Positions 18,309 through 27,868 of a DNA stretch of 64,000 nucleotides are shown one piece after another. The DNA comes from an uncultured Eubacteriales bacterium (GTDB lineage Bacteria > Bacillota > Clostridia > Christensenellales > CALVMC01). The notes under the pieces were generated by a model. It did no database searches and had not been told where the DNA came from. It saw only the letters and a program-made list of their open reading frames with translations. The first letter of the stretch is position 1. Each line of letters opens with the position of its first letter. The stretch is from assembly GCA_949296455.1 (NCBI GenBank), contig CASFOZ010000002.1, positions 71,574 to 135,573 on the forward strand, written 5' to 3'. The position numbers and the translations under genes are program-made.

Positions 18309-19514
18309 TCAGATTTTACCGTTTTCAACAAGAGCGAGAGTATCCCTTGCGATAACGATTTCTTCGTTAGTGGGAATAATAAGAACTTTAACCTTTGAAA
18401 ATTTCTTGTTAATCTCGCATATTTTTCCTCTTTCTGCGTTTTCGTTTTTTAATTTATCGAATTTGACTCCCATAAATTCAAGGCCGTCCAAAACCTTTTC
18501 ACGGATAAAGTGTGAATTTTCTCCGACGCCGCCCGTCATAACTATACAATCGACTCCGCCCATAACCGCAGCGTAACTTCCTATATATTTTCTCACTCTG
18601 TAAGCAAACATATCTATTGCAAGAGAAGCCTTTTCGTTGCCTTCGTCAGAAGCCTTTTTGCAATCTCTCATATCGGAAGAGACGCCCGAAATACCTTTGA
18701 GTCCGCTTTCCTTATTCAATATATTGAGCATTTGAGAAATATCGATTTTTGTTTTATTCATAACGAACTCTAAGACGGCAGGGTCTATATCTCCGCTTCT
18801 CGTTCCCATCATAAGTCCTTCCAAAGGGGTAAGTCCCATTGAAGTGTCTACGCATTTTCCGCCGTCGACTGCGGCAACGGAAGCTCCGTTCCCGAGGTGA
18901 CAAGTAATAACCTTTGCTTTACTGTTTTTCAGATATTTCAAAGCCTCGCCCGAAACGAACCTGTGACTTGTGCCGTGAAATCCGTATTTTCTTATTTTCC
19001 ATTTATCGTAGTATTCGTAAGGAACGGCATACATATAAGCCTTTTTAGGCATAGTAAGATGGAACGCCGTATCGAAAACGGCGACATTTTTCTTGTCTTT
19101 AAGTATATTGAGACAAGACTCTATACAACTTATATTTGCCGGCATATGCAAAGGTCCTAAAGGTGCGTTCTTTTTACATATCGCAAGAGTTTCATCGTCG
19201 ATAATTATCGATTTATCGAAATCCTCTCCCGAGTGAAGAACTCTGTGTCCGACCGCCCCTATTTCATTGATATCAGATATAACTCCGTATTCTTTATCGC
19301 AAAGGCAGTCCAGAACCTTTTTTAGAGCCTGTGTGTGATTTTTAAAATCTTCTTTTAAAGTTACGGATTTTCCGTCCTTTCCTTTATGGGTAATCTGAGA
19401 GCCTTCCATACCTATGCGCTCAACCGTGCCTTTTGAAAGCACGCTTTCGTCACTCATATCGAAAAGCTGATATTTTAAAGATGAACTTCCTGCGTTTACA
19501 ACTAAAATTTTCAT
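18309..19514 (-). CDS. ackA: Acetate kinase
   Basis: AckA transfers phosphate from acetyl-phosphate to ADP, giving acetate and ATP. The 401 residues start with MKILVVNAGSSSLKYQLF, where Asn7 contacts the nucleotide, and carry the second signature GFHGTSHRFV and the active-site GNGASVAAVDGGK. I chose the ATG at 19514: the frame is open for 26 more codons upstream, but that part overlaps pta and is not conserved. GGGGAGA precedes it. It lies 14 nt after pta and forms with it the acetate branch of fermentation, which can also use acetyl-CoA made from pyruvate. Confidence 0.97.
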   Translation of the reverse strand: MKILVVNAGSSSLKYQLFDMSDESVLSKGTVERIGMEGSQITHKGKDGKSVTLKEDFKNHTQALKKVLDCLCDKEYGVISDINEIGAVGHRVLHSGEDFDKSIIIDDETLAICKKNAPLGPLHMPANISCIESCLNILKDKKNVAVFDTAFHLTMPKKAYMYAVPYEYYDKWKIRKYGFHGTSHRFVSGEALKYLKNSKAKVITCHLGNGASVAAVDGGKCVDTSMGLTPLEGLMMGTRSGDIDPAVLEFVMNKTKIDISQMLNILNKESGLKGISGVSSDMRDCKKASDEGNEKASLAIDMFAYRVRKYIGSYAAVMGGVDCIVMTGGVGENSHFIREKVLDGLEFMGVKFDKLKNENAERGKICEINKKFSKVKVLIIPTNEEIVIARDTLALVENGKI

Positions 19515-19528
19515 AATCTCTCCCCTTA

Positions 19529-20521
19529 TTATTTCATACTTGCCTGAAGCGCCGTTATGGCAACCACGCTTATGACATCTTCGCTGCTGCAACCACGGGA
19601 TAAATCGTTGACAGGTTTATCGAGTCCCTGACAGATAGGTCCTATCGCTTCTGCGCCGCAAAGCCTCTGAACTAATTTATAGCCTATATTTCCCGCTTGA
19701 AGGTCGGGGAAAATCAGAACGTTAGCTTTTCCTGCAACCTGACTTTTCGGAGCTTTAAGTTTACCTACAGACTCTACGAGAGCGGCGTCTGCTTGAAGTT
19801 CTCCGTCCACAATCATAGACGGTTCCTTTTCTTTTATTAATTCGAGTGCCTGAACGACTTTATCTACGTTTTCGTGTTTTGCGCTGCCTTTTGTGGAAAA
19901 AGACAATAAAGCGACTTTCGGCGATTTGATACCCGCAATACCTCTTGCGCTCGATTCGGAAGCGATAGCGATATCGCATAGCTGTTCTGCCGTGGGATTG
20001 GGAATTACCGCACAGTCTCCGAATACAAGTACCGGATACTTGCTGTTTTCGGGAAGAACCATAATAAAGCAAGAAGAAACGGTTTTAATTCCTTTTTTTG
20101 CTTTGATAACCTGCAAAGCCGGTCTTAACACATCGCCTGTGGAATTAATACTTCCTGCGACCATACCGTCGGCGTCGCCTGCTTTCATCATAAGGGTTCC
20201 GAAATAAAGATTGTTTTTTGCAAGACTTAAAGCCTGTTCCATATCCATACCCTTATCTTTTCTGAGATTGTAAAGAAGTTTAGCGTATTCTTCGGTTTTA
20301 ACCGAGGTTACGGGGTTTATTATTTCTATACCGTCCAATGAAATATCCTTACATTTTTCTTTGATAATATTTTCATTTCCGAGAAGGACAATTCTTGCAA
20401 TTTTTTTAACGGTAATCTGATGTGCCGCTCTTATAATTCTTTCTTCTTCGCCTTCCGCTAAAACTATCTTTTTATTAAGAGTAGAAGCCTTGGCCATAAT
20501 TTCGTTCATTAAAATACTCAT
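19529..20521 (-). CDS. pta: Phosphate acetyltransferase
   Basis: Pta converts acetyl-CoA and phosphate to acetyl-phosphate and CoA, feeding AckA. The 330 residues correspond to the short, single-domain form of Bacillota. It includes [24 protein letters not shown] and [17 protein letters not shown]-type motifs in the PTA/PTB fold. It shows the AP-binding GSA-type loop and no N-terminal P-loop extension. GGAGTGAAATT precedes the ATG. It is the first gene of pta-ackA and is divergent from tmcAL, sharing a 118-nt intergenic region. Confidence 0.96.
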   Translation of the reverse strand: MSILMNEIMAKASTLNKKIVLAEGEEERIIRAAHQITVKKIARIVLLGNENIIKEKCKDISLDGIEIINPVTSVKTEEYAKLLYNLRKDKGMDMEQALSLAKNNLYFGTLMMKAGDADGMVAGSINSTGDVLRPALQVIKAKKGIKTVSSCFIMVLPENSKYPVLVFGDCAVIPNPTAEQLCDIAIASESSARGIAGIKSPKVALLSFSTKGSAKHENVDKVVQALELIKEKEPSMIVDGELQADAALVESVGKLKAPKSQVAGKANVLIFPDLQAGNIGYKLVQRLCGAEAIGPICQGLDKPVNDLSRGCSSEDVISVVAITALQASMK

Positions 20522-20593
20522 AATTTCACTCCGTATAATTTACTTTAAAAAAATTATTTTATCGTGTATAATAATCTTTAACCGACAGAAATA

Positions 20594-20622
20594 ATTATAC
20601 AACAATAATCAAATAATTGAAA
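20594..20622 (-). promoter_or_regulatory. Promoter of pta-ackA
   Basis: TATAAT is preceded by TTTCAA at 17 bp on the minus strand. The -10 box ends about 72 nt upstream of the pta ATG. Confidence 0.45.
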
Positions 20623-20639
20623 GTAAATAAAAGGATAAA

Positions 20640-21794
20640 ATGGAAATCGTTGGAGTAATAGCGGAATTCAATCCCTTTCACAAAGGTCATAAAAGGCTTG
20701 TTGACGAAATAAAAAAGGCTTATCCCGCCTGCACGATAGCAGTCGTTATGAGCGGTTGTTTTACCATGCGGGGCGAGCCTGCAATATGCGACAAATATCT
20801 TCGTGCCGAAACTGCGGTAAAAAACGGCGCCGATATCGTTGTGGAACTTCCGCCCTGTTATGCGACTGCACCCGCTCAGTATTTTGCCGAAGGCGGAATA
20901 AAAACTCTTATGAAATTTCCCGATTTCAACCGCCTTGCATTCGGCAGCGAAGACGGAGACATACAGAAAATAATAAAGGGCGCCGAACTATTAAAAAGTC
21001 TTGACGACGACAGAACATTCAAAGAATATCTTAAAAAAGCATTGAAAAGCGGAAAGCCTTTTATGGAAATAAAAACAAAGGCTTACGACAAAAAAGCTGA
21101 TTTTTGCGATTTAAAAAAACCTAACAATTTACTTGCCGTCAATTATATTAACGAAGCAAAAAAATTAAAGCCTGACCTTGAATTTTTCACCGTTAAAAGA
21201 GAAGACAATTTTAACGATGACAGTCTTTCGTTCTCAAATCCTTCCGCAAAAGCATTGAGAAAAGCTTTATGCGAGGGAAAGGACATAGAACGATTCATTC
21301 CCTTATCCACTCAAAAATTCATAAGCGGCATACAAAATGAAATTTTCGACGCAATGGTTTTATCTTCATTGAAAAACAAGACCTTAACGGAACTTTCCAA
21401 TCTCGCAGGTATATCAGAAGGACTTGAAAACAGAATAAAAAAATACGCAACGGAAAGCGCAAGTTACAGCGAATTTTTAGAGAAGGTCAAAACAAAAAGA
21501 TACACCTTAAACAGACTTAAAAGAATAGCCTTGTCTTCCCTTCTCGATATCGACAAAACAATGTTTTCAGAGTGCGTCGCTACCGAACCCGTACTAAATG
21601 TACTTGCTGTCGCAGAAGACAATAAAGACATATTGGGAAGAATAGAAAATAACTCATTTACGGTAAAAAACTGCGACAGAATGCGTTTTGGCGATAATTT
21701 GCACCTAAAACTTATAGAAAAAGAAGAAAATTTATATGAAGCCCTTTCCGGTAAGAAGATAGAAAAAACCGCCCGTTTCGTAAAACGAATATAA
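20640..21794 (+). CDS. tmcAL: tRNA(Met) cytidine acetate ligase TmcAL
   Basis: TmcAL (YlbM) activates acetate with ATP and adds it to the wobble cytidine of elongator tRNA-Met, giving ac4C34. The N-terminal nucleotidyltransferase motif GVIAEFNPFHKGHKRLV is at residues 4-20, and VVMSGCFTMRGEPA follows near residue 37. FSNPSAKALRKAL resembles the SxTxIR motif. The 384 residues are near the family's usual 390-400. AAAGGA precedes the ATG. It uses acetate, the product of the divergent pta-ackA unit. ylbJ follows after 39 nt. Confidence 0.93.
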   Translation: MEIVGVIAEFNPFHKGHKRLVDEIKKAYPACTIAVVMSGCFTMRGEPAICDKYLRAETAVKNGADIVVELPPCYATAPAQYFAEGGIKTLMKFPDFNRLAFGSEDGDIQKIIKGAELLKSLDDDRTFKEYLKKALKSGKPFMEIKTKAYDKKADFCDLKKPNNLLAVNYINEAKKLKPDLEFFTVKREDNFNDDSLSFSNPSAKALRKALCEGKDIERFIPLSTQKFISGIQNEIFDAMVLSSLKNKTLTELSNLAGISEGLENRIKKYATESASYSEFLEKVKTKRYTLNRLKRIALSSLLDIDKTMFSECVATEPVLNVLAVAEDNKDILGRIENNSFTVKNCDRMRFGDNLHLKLIEKEENLYEALSGKKIEKTARFVKRI

Positions 21795-21833
21795 TTTTTC
21801 ATATCCCGCAAAACCTGTTCATAAAATTTAAAT

Positions 21834-22835
21834 ATGGGTTTTTTAAAAAGCGGTATTTCAAAAAAAAGAACGTTGGTAATACTTCTGATAATTTCAGTAA
21901 TGGTCGCCTTTATTTGCTCTCCCGAAAGGTATATCAAATCGGTATATTCGGGAATTACTCTTTTTGTAGTATCTGTTCTTCCCGCTCTTTTCCCCTTTTT
22001 CTTTTTTACCAAACTTCTCACGGGGCTCGGTATGAGCGGCGCCGTATCTTCACTTTTTGAAAAGCCGATAAAAAAACTTTACAACACAAACTCGGCAGGC
22101 GGTTATATTTTTACAATGAGTATAATGAGCGGTTATCCCGTAGGCGCCAAACTCGTTTCGGAATTCTACGAAAACGGTTATATAGGAAAAGACGACGCAA
22201 AAACAATAAGCAGTTTTACATCTACCTCAGGTCCTCTCTTCGTCGTGGGAACGGTAGGCTCTGTTATGCTGTGCAATAAATATGCGGGCTTGTTTTTATT
22301 GTTTACGCATTATATAGCGAGTATCGTAAACGGATTGTTTTACCGAAAGAATAAGAACAAAAGCAATTTCGAATATACAAAACATATCGAAAAAAAACCG
22401 ATAGACGAAGTACTTTCCGAAAGCATTTATAACGCAATAATATCGGTACTTATAGTAGGCGGATATATAGCAATATTCAATATGCTTATAGATATTTTGT
22501 ACGATATGGGAATTTTAAAAGGAATCGAGAACGCAGTGGCGTTTATATTGAAACTTACGGGAAACAGCGAAAACCTTGCAAAAGGAATAACCTATTCTTT
22601 AATAGAAGTAACGAGAGGCACTGCCGAATTTGCTTCATCAGGACTTTCTCTTAACGAGATATTACCGTTTATCGCAGGCTTTCTATCTTTCGGCGGATTG
22701 GGAATCGCAATTCAATCTTATACCTTTTTGTCAAAATGCAAAATAGGCTTTTTTTATCATCTTTTAACAAAATTCACGCAAGCTTGCACGGCATTTTTAA
22801 TAACTTATATTTTTTGTATGTTCATAAAATTTTAA
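21834..22835 (+). CDS. ylbJ: Sporulation membrane protein YlbJ
   Basis: YlbJ belongs to a family of polytopic membrane proteins with nucleoside-transporter-like gate regions. In Bacillus subtilis it is made under sigma-E and is needed for heat-resistant spores. The 333 residues have about eight hydrophobic segments. The conserved motifs are VLPALFPFFFFTKLL, IMSGYPVGAKLV and STSGPLFVVGTVG. There is no clear Shine-Dalgarno sequence, and TAAAAT lies 6 nt before the ATG, so this start is less certain. It follows tmcAL, its neighbour in Bacillus too. Confidence 0.9.
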   Translation: MGFLKSGISKKRTLVILLIISVMVAFICSPERYIKSVYSGITLFVVSVLPALFPFFFFTKLLTGLGMSGAVSSLFEKPIKKLYNTNSAGGYIFTMSIMSGYPVGAKLVSEFYENGYIGKDDAKTISSFTSTSGPLFVVGTVGSVMLCNKYAGLFLLFTHYIASIVNGLFYRKNKNKSNFEYTKHIEKKPIDEVLSESIYNAIISVLIVGGYIAIFNMLIDILYDMGILKGIENAVAFILKLTGNSENLAKGITYSLIEVTRGTAEFASSGLSLNEILPFIAGFLSFGGLGIAIQSYTFLSKCKIGFFYHLLTKFTQACTAFLITYIFCMFIKF

Positions 22836-22864
22836 AAAACGAAATACAGCGATTAACTAAACGA

Positions 22865-23338
22865 TTATCTTTGTCCTTTGTTTTTGAACATATCGCCTTC
22901 TAATTCTTCTCTTGCGTTTCTTATATAATCGAGTACGGTGGAAACGGTATTTTCTATACTTACCAAATGTTCGTCGACAAGTCTGTTTACCTGATACATT
23001 GTACGCTGTTTATAAGCGTCCGCCTCTTTACGCAGAGTATCGGCTTCCTGTGAAGCCTTTTTCATAATGTTTGTTTCGGCAATCATACGCTGTTCTTTTT
23101 CTTTTGCGTCTTTCATAAGCTGTTCGACGTAATTTTTCGCATCGGCTTTAATAGCGTCTCTTTCTTCTATAATTATCTTGGCTTTTCTGAGTTCTTCGGG
23201 ATACTGGGACCTTATTTTACTTAAAATTTCCATAATACGGTCTCCGTTTACGGTAACGGAAGAAGAAGAAAAAAGAGTTTTTTTCCCTTCGAGCATTTCC
23301 CCTTCGAGTTCGCTCAATAACAATTCAATATTATCCAT
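22865..23338 (-). CDS. Coiled-coil protein downstream of coaD, 157 aa
   Basis: I do not recognise a named family. Residues 1-45 may fold separately. Residues 50-120 are strongly helical and charged, with repeated Glu/Lys/Ala and a KDAKEKEQRMIAE stretch typical of a long coiled coil. The C-terminal ~40 residues are also helical. No transmembrane segment or signal peptide is present. It resembles DivIVA/GpsB or ATP-synthase b-type coiled coils in composition, and such genes are often annotated that way after coaD in Clostridia. AAGGAGC precedes the ATG. It is the last gene of the long operon and faces ylbJ. Confidence 0.75.
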   Translation of the reverse strand: MDNIELLLSELEGEMLEGKKTLFSSSSVTVNGDRIMEILSKIRSQYPEELRKAKIIIEERDAIKADAKNYVEQLMKDAKEKEQRMIAETNIMKKASQEADTLRKEADAYKQRTMYQVNRLVDEHLVSIENTVSTVLDYIRNAREELEGDMFKNKGQR

Positions 23339-23374
23339 AATTATTGCTCCTTAACTGTCTTTAAGACAAAAAGA

Positions 23375-23836
23375 TTATTTGTTTTCCTTTAATTTTTTTT
23401 CAACCGTATCGGGAATAAATTCTTCGGCGCTAAGATTGTTTTTAAGTTTTTGCCTTGCCTTTGTAGAAGTTATATGGCTGCAATCGGAAAAGAAGAAAAC
23501 CGTGGGGATTCCCCCTTTTTCCAAATTAAACTTTGCCATTTGTTTTTCGTAAGGGAAATCCTCTTTATTTCTTATTCCTCTGATAAGGCAGCCTATTCCG
23601 TTTTTATTGCAGTAATCCACAGCGTAACCTTCGTAATAGTCCGCCGAAACATTTTTACGGTTTTTGAAATATTCTTTTATTGCGTCAAGTCTTACATTGT
23701 GAGAATATTCGGCGTTTTTTTCGGGATTGACGAGCATAAGGACAACAACTTCGTCGAAAAGTTTTAAAGCCTTTTCAACAAGTTCTATATGTCCGAAGGT
23801 AAGAGGGTCGAAAGTTCCCGTAACAGCACATTTCAT
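23375..23836 (-). CDS. coaD: Phosphopantetheine adenylyltransferase
   Basis: CoaD makes dephospho-CoA from 4'-phosphopantetheine and ATP, the fourth step of CoA synthesis. The 153 residues have the nucleotidyltransferase motif GTFDPLTFGH at about residues 6-15, then RGIRNKEDFPYE and the C-terminal ITSTKARQ motif. I chose the ATG at 23836 because AGGTGA lies just upstream. An ORF start eight codons earlier lacks a ribosome-binding site. It lies directly after rsmD, the common rsmD-coaD pair. Confidence 0.96.
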   Translation of the reverse strand: MKCAVTGTFDPLTFGHIELVEKALKLFDEVVVLMLVNPEKNAEYSHNVRLDAIKEYFKNRKNVSADYYEGYAVDYCNKNGIGCLIRGIRNKEDFPYEKQMAKFNLEKGGIPTVFFFSDCSHITSTKARQKLKNNLSAEEFIPDTVEKKLKENK

Positions 23837-23897
23837 ATCTTCACCTTTAATCCTTTGCAATAAAAATTAAGTTTACGACACATTAATGGTTTTGCAG

Positions 23898-24434
23898 TTA
23901 GGCCTGTTCAATAAAACTGAGTTTGATTTTGCCGTAATTTCTCGTATCTTTAATTATATACTGTAAAGGAACGCAAGGCAAGTTTAAAGAAGAAGTTTCG
24001 TAAACTATGATACCGCCGTCCGAAAGCAGTTTATTTTCGTAAATCGAGCCGAGAAGTTTTTCGGAAAAATTTTCCTTGTAAGGCGGGTCGCAGAAAATTA
24101 TATCGAAAGTTTTTCCTTTAAGCATATTTATTGCGGTAAAACAATCGTAGTTTATAACTTTGGAATCTGAATTAATCAAAGCAAGATTATTTTTCGTAAG
24201 CCTTACGCTTTTTATATCTTTGTCGCAAAAGACTACTTCCGCAGCTCCCCTGCTGATTGCTTCTATTCCCAAAGCGCCGGAGCCTGAAAACAAATCGAGA
24301 ACCTTTAATCCGTCGAGTCTTTGACCTAAAATATTGAAAAGCGCCTCTTTGACCTTATCGGAAGTAGGTCTTATATTCGTATCGGAAGGTTCTTTTAATT
24401 TTCTTCCTTTAAAACTGCCGCCAATAATTCTCAA
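23898..24434 (-). CDS. rsmD: 16S rRNA (guanine966-N2)-methyltransferase RsmD
   Basis: RsmD methylates G966 of 16S rRNA during 30S assembly. The 178 residues begin with MRIIGGSFKGRKL, the usual N-terminus. The SAM-binding VLDLFSGSGALGIEA lies near residue 45, and the catalytic FCDPPY near residue 113. The start codon is TTG, supported by AGGT 6 nt upstream and by the exact family start. It overlaps the previous gene by four bases (TTGA). Confidence 0.94.
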   Translation of the reverse strand: MRIIGGSFKGRKLKEPSDTNIRPTSDKVKEALFNILGQRLDGLKVLDLFSGSGALGIEAISRGAAEVVFCDKDIKSVRLTKNNLALINSDSKVINYDCFTAINMLKGKTFDIIFCDPPYKENFSEKLLGSIYENKLLSDGGIIVYETSSLNLPCVPLQYIIKDTRNYGKIKLSFIEQA

Positions 24435-25009
24435 TTTTTTACCTGCCGTTCAAATATATTTTTTTCGTTCAAGGTGAATATATCCTTTTCCGTAATGACT
24501 GCGTCGAGTTTTACATCGAACTTCGAACAAGGCAGTCTTTCCGCCTGTTGAGAAGAAAAAGCTATACCTAATTTAAAAGCATTCGTTTCCTTTAAAAATC
24601 TGTCGTAGTAGCCTTTCCCTCTTCCGAGCCTTGTTAAAGAATCGTCAAATGCGACAAGCGGCACAATAACGACATCGATATTCTTCTGAATTTTTCCCTG
24701 CGGCTCTTTTATATTGTATTTGTTAAATGAAAAATCGGTATTTTCTTTAAAACATACTGCTTTTAATGTTTCGCCGTTCAAAACAGGTGCGCTTAAATTT
24801 TTTTTGCAATCTGTAAGTTTTTTTATTAAAAAGGAAGTATCTACTTCGTTTTTAAAACTTAAATAAACATTTATGTTTTTGGAATTTTTAATTATATCGC
24901 AGTTTAACAGCTTGTCCGCAATAATTAAAGAAGCTTCTTTTTTTTCCGCAACCGTTAAAGAAGCCGTTTTATTAAGATATTCCTTTCTGAGCAATTCTTT
25001 TTCCGTCAT
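24431..25009 (-). CDS. 5-formyltetrahydrofolate cyclo-ligase
   Basis: This enzyme uses ATP to turn 5-formyl-THF into 5,10-methenyl-THF, returning a storage folate to one-carbon metabolism. The 192 residues carry the ATP-binding RLGRGKGYYDRFL motif at about 136-148, and the KNINVYLSFKNEVDT and IDVVIVPLVAFD strands. The N-terminal KELLRKEYL helix is typical. It overlaps alr by four bases at its start and rsmD by four bases at its end, so the three are translated together. Confidence 0.93.
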   Translation of the reverse strand: MTEKELLRKEYLNKTASLTVAEKKEASLIIADKLLNCDIIKNSKNINVYLSFKNEVDTSFLIKKLTDCKKNLSAPVLNGETLKAVCFKENTDFSFNKYNIKEPQGKIQKNIDVVIVPLVAFDDSLTRLGRGKGYYDRFLKETNAFKLGIAFSSQQAERLPCSKFDVKLDAVITEKDIFTLNEKNIFERQVKN

Positions 25010-26079
25010 AACAAATAGTACCTTTTAAGTCTACCTTTAAAAGAAGTTAGTATTTCATAAGGAATGGTATTACAGTGCTCTGCGATATCGTCTGCTGTTA
25101 TATCGAGTCCGTTCTGCGAACCTAAAACAGTGACGGTATCCCCTTCCTTGACATTAAGATCCGTAACATCGGCAAAAAACAAATCCATACATACATTGCC
25201 GATAATTTCAGCATAACTTCCGTTTATAATAACTTTGCCGCCTGTTGAATCTCTTCTTATTCCGTCGTTATAGCCGCCTCTTATCACTGCAACACACATA
25301 TCTTTTTTTGCGACGAAAGCGTCTGAGTACCCTATCTTTTCGCCTTTGCGGACATTTTTAACGGAATTGACTTTTGAATAAACGCTTAAAGCAGGCAATA
25401 AATTCAATGGGCTTTTTTTACCGTATCCGTAAGCACCTATGCCGAGCCTTACCATATCGTAAGGAAAATCTGCCGCATAAGAAGAAGAGGAAATCTGTTT
25501 TATATAATCCTTGTAATAGCAATCGGCAACGGAAATAAATTCTTCAAATCTTTTTATCTGTGCGTTTTTATTGCTTTCGGAAGAAATATGAGAAACAATA
25601 CCTTTGAAACGGATATTTTTAAGTTTTAAAGAAAGAGCCATCATCTCTTCGAAATCGGAAATATTTTTTATTCCGAGTCTGTTCATTCCCGTATCGGTTT
25701 TGATATAATAAGAAATAATCTTAGATTGAGCCTCTGCATGATAGTCTAAAAACAGCAACTCTTCCGGGCTTTTCAAACAAGGTTCCAGATTGAACTTTAC
25801 CAAATTTTTAAACTCTTCTTTTTCTGAAACGGTAACGGTAACGGGATTAAAAATACCGTTTAATCTTAAATTCAAACCTTCGTCCGCATTCATTACGCCG
25901 AAGCAGTCTACCAAATCCAAGGTATTTTTTGCGGTTTCGATTAAACCGTGTCCGTAAGCGTCGGCTTTGAGCATAAGAGTAATTTTAACTCTTTCGGGTA
26001 AAAGTTTACGGTATCGGCAAATATTTTTTCTTATACAGTTAAAATCCGTAACGGCGATTAAATTTTCGATAAATAACAC
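25006..26079 (-). CDS. alr: Alanine racemase
   Basis: Alr makes D-alanine for peptidoglycan; in spore formers some Alr proteins are also spore-associated. The 357 residues show the PLP lysine in MLKADAYGHG near residue 39 and the second catalytic residue Tyr in KIGYSDAF near 249. GNVCMDLFFADVT completes the active site of the neighbouring subunit. The best start is GTG at 26079, where the family begins, but the AAGAAG ribosome-binding site is directly against it, so the exact start is uncertain. It lies 21 nt after the ACT-domain gene. Confidence 0.93.
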   Translation of the reverse strand: MLFIENLIAVTDFNCIRKNICRYRKLLPERVKITLMLKADAYGHGLIETAKNTLDLVDCFGVMNADEGLNLRLNGIFNPVTVTVSEKEEFKNLVKFNLEPCLKSPEELLFLDYHAEAQSKIISYYIKTDTGMNRLGIKNISDFEEMMALSLKLKNIRFKGIVSHISSESNKNAQIKRFEEFISVADCYYKDYIKQISSSSYAADFPYDMVRLGIGAYGYGKKSPLNLLPALSVYSKVNSVKNVRKGEKIGYSDAFVAKKDMCVAVIRGGYNDGIRRDSTGGKVIINGSYAEIIGNVCMDLFFADVTDLNVKEGDTVTVLGSQNGLDITADDIAEHCNTIPYEILTSFKGRLKRYYLL

Positions 26080-26100
26080 CTTCTTTAATCGCCGTAAATT

Positions 26101-26520
26101 TTATTTGAAATCGGAAACCACCTTTACGCCCCGTTTATTGAGAAGCTGAACGGTTTTTTCGTTATCGGCGACTTTTAGTATGATATAAGCCTTATTGGCT
26201 TCGCTTCTTGCATATGAATACAGATACTCGATCTGAATTTTTTCCTCGCTCATAATTTTGAGAACCTTAGCAAGAGAGCCGGGCACATCGGGGATTTCGA
26301 TACCAATCATATCGGTACTGATAACCGTAAATCCTGCCTTTTTAAGGGCTTCGACCGCTTTTTTGTTATCGCTTGTAACCGCACGAAGTATTCCGAATTC
26401 TTCTGTGTCCGCAATCGACATTGAAATGAGGTCTATTTTGGCTTCAGCAATAACCTTTGCAAAGTCATAAATTCTGCCCTGTTTATTTTCCAAAAATACG
26501 GCAATCTGATTAACTACCAT
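26101..26520 (-). CDS. ACT-domain protein linked to the aryl-CoA module
   Basis: A 139-residue protein made of two ACT domains (about 1-68 and 70-139) and nothing else. ACT domains bind amino acids, and stand-alone tandem ACT proteins next to paaK and ior genes are common in Clostridia and archaea. A role sensing aromatic or branched-chain amino acids is therefore likely, but the ligand is not proven. AAAGGAGA lies at a good distance from the ATG. It follows the second paaK by 45 nt. Confidence 0.85.
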   Translation of the reverse strand: MVVNQIAVFLENKQGRIYDFAKVIAEAKIDLISMSIADTEEFGILRAVTSDNKKAVEALKKAGFTVISTDMIGIEIPDVPGSLAKVLKIMSEEKIQIEYLYSYARSEANKAYIILKVADNEKTVQLLNKRGVKVVSDFK

Positions 26521-26565
26521 TTTTTAATCTCCTTTCATTTTATTCCGTAATACAAGAAAAGTGTC

Positions 26566-27867
26566 TTAATATTTTCTGTTATCGATAATTCTTTTAGCTT
26601 TGCCTTCGTAGCGGGGCAAACTGCTTGGCGCAACGAGTTTGACATTTACGCTTATACCGAGCATGGATTGAAGTTTACTTTCCATTTCCTTTTTGACCAT
26701 TTCTATTTTTTTGACTTCGTCGGAGAAAATACTTTCTGTCATTTCCACTCTTATTTCGAAGTAATCGGTGGAATCGAAGCGGTCCACATAAATTTCGTAA
26801 TGCGGAAGCACGCCGTCCCCGTAATTCAAAAGCACGGTTTCGATTTGCGACGGAAAAACGTTTACGCCACGGATAATAAGCATATCGTCGCTTCTTCCTA
26901 TAATTCTGCCCATTTTAACGAAGGTTCTTCCGCAAGGGCATTTCTCGTCTTTAAGCATGGTAATATCTCTTGTTCTGTATCTTATCAAAGGTATTCCCTC
27001 TTTTGTAAGGGTTGTAAAGACGAGTTCTCCTTTGGAATTGTAATTCAAAGGTTCGAGAGTTTCGGTATCCAATATTTCGGGATAGAAATGATCTTCGTAA
27101 ATATGACAGCCGCTCTGGTCTGAACATTCGGAAGCAACGCCGGGTCCTGTAATTTCCGAAAGCCCGTAAATATCGTAAGCTTTTATTCCTAAAAGTTTTT
27201 CTATTTTCTTTCTCATTGTATCCGACCAAGGTTCTGCGCCGAAAATTCCTATTTTAAGGTCGGGAAGTTCAACGCCGCTTTTCTGCATTTCCTCCCCTAA
27301 ATAAATAGCGTAACTTGGCGTACAACAGAGAACATTTGCCTGAAAATCTTTCATTAAAGAAATTTGTCTTGCCGTGTTGCCGCTCGATGCGGGAACGGCA
27401 ACAGCCCCTAATTTTTCCGCACCGTAATGAAGACCGAGTCCGCCGGTAAAAAGTCCGTATCCGTAAGATACATGTACAATCGAATTTTTATCCGCACCTG
27501 CCGCAACGAGAGCGCGCGCTGCACACTCTGCCCAAACATCTATATCTTTTTTAGTGTACCCTACAACCGTGAGTTTTCCGCTTGTTCCGCTGGATGCGTG
27601 AAGTCTTATAATATTTTTTCTGGGTGCGGTAAACATTCCGAACGGATAATTGTCTCTCAAATCCTTTTTTGTGGTGAACGGAAGTTTAACTATATCGTCG
27701 ATACTTTTAATATCCGACGGCTTAACTTTAATGTCGTCCATTTTAGCGCGGTAAATTGCGTTGTTGTTATAAACATAATCTACAAGCTTTACAAGTCTTT
27801 CGCTTTGAAGGGCTTTGAGTTCGCTTCTCGACATGCATTCTGTTTTCTTATCGTAATACTTTTCCAT
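26566..27867 (-). CDS. paaK: Phenylacetate-CoA ligase-like enzyme (second copy)
   Basis: This acyl-CoA synthetase couples aryl-acetate, ATP and CoA to the thioester; in a fermenter it can run in reverse and give ATP from aryl-acetyl-CoA. The 433 residues show the AMP-binding motif LHASSGTSGKLTVVGYT near residue 90, YGLSEITGPGV near 235, and IIGRSDDMLIIRGVNVFPSQ near 330. The final lysine is in KAKRIIDNRKY. It starts 1 nt after iorB ends. The other copy, at 30.2-31.5 kb, is similar throughout. The substrates may differ, for example phenylacetate versus indoleacetate, but this cannot be told here. Confidence 0.92.
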   Translation of the reverse strand: MEKYYDKKTECMSRSELKALQSERLVKLVDYVYNNNAIYRAKMDDIKVKPSDIKSIDDIVKLPFTTKKDLRDNYPFGMFTAPRKNIIRLHASSGTSGKLTVVGYTKKDIDVWAECAARALVAAGADKNSIVHVSYGYGLFTGGLGLHYGAEKLGAVAVPASSGNTARQISLMKDFQANVLCCTPSYAIYLGEEMQKSGVELPDLKIGIFGAEPWSDTMRKKIEKLLGIKAYDIYGLSEITGPGVASECSDQSGCHIYEDHFYPEILDTETLEPLNYNSKGELVFTTLTKEGIPLIRYRTRDITMLKDEKCPCGRTFVKMGRIIGRSDDMLIIRGVNVFPSQIETVLLNYGDGVLPHYEIYVDRFDSTDYFEIRVEMTESIFSDEVKKIEMVKKEMESKLQSMLGISVNVKLVAPSSLPRYEGKAKRIIDNRKY

Positions 27868-27868
27868 A

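Noticed and set aside
18309-19592. Longer acetate kinase starting at 19592
   Set aside because: The extra 26 residues overlap pta and are Cys/His-rich, unlike the family. The start at 19514 has a good ribosome-binding site.
20522-20639. Riboswitch in the pta-tmcAL gap
   Set aside because: The leader is about 70 nt, AT-rich and has no aptamer motif I recognise.
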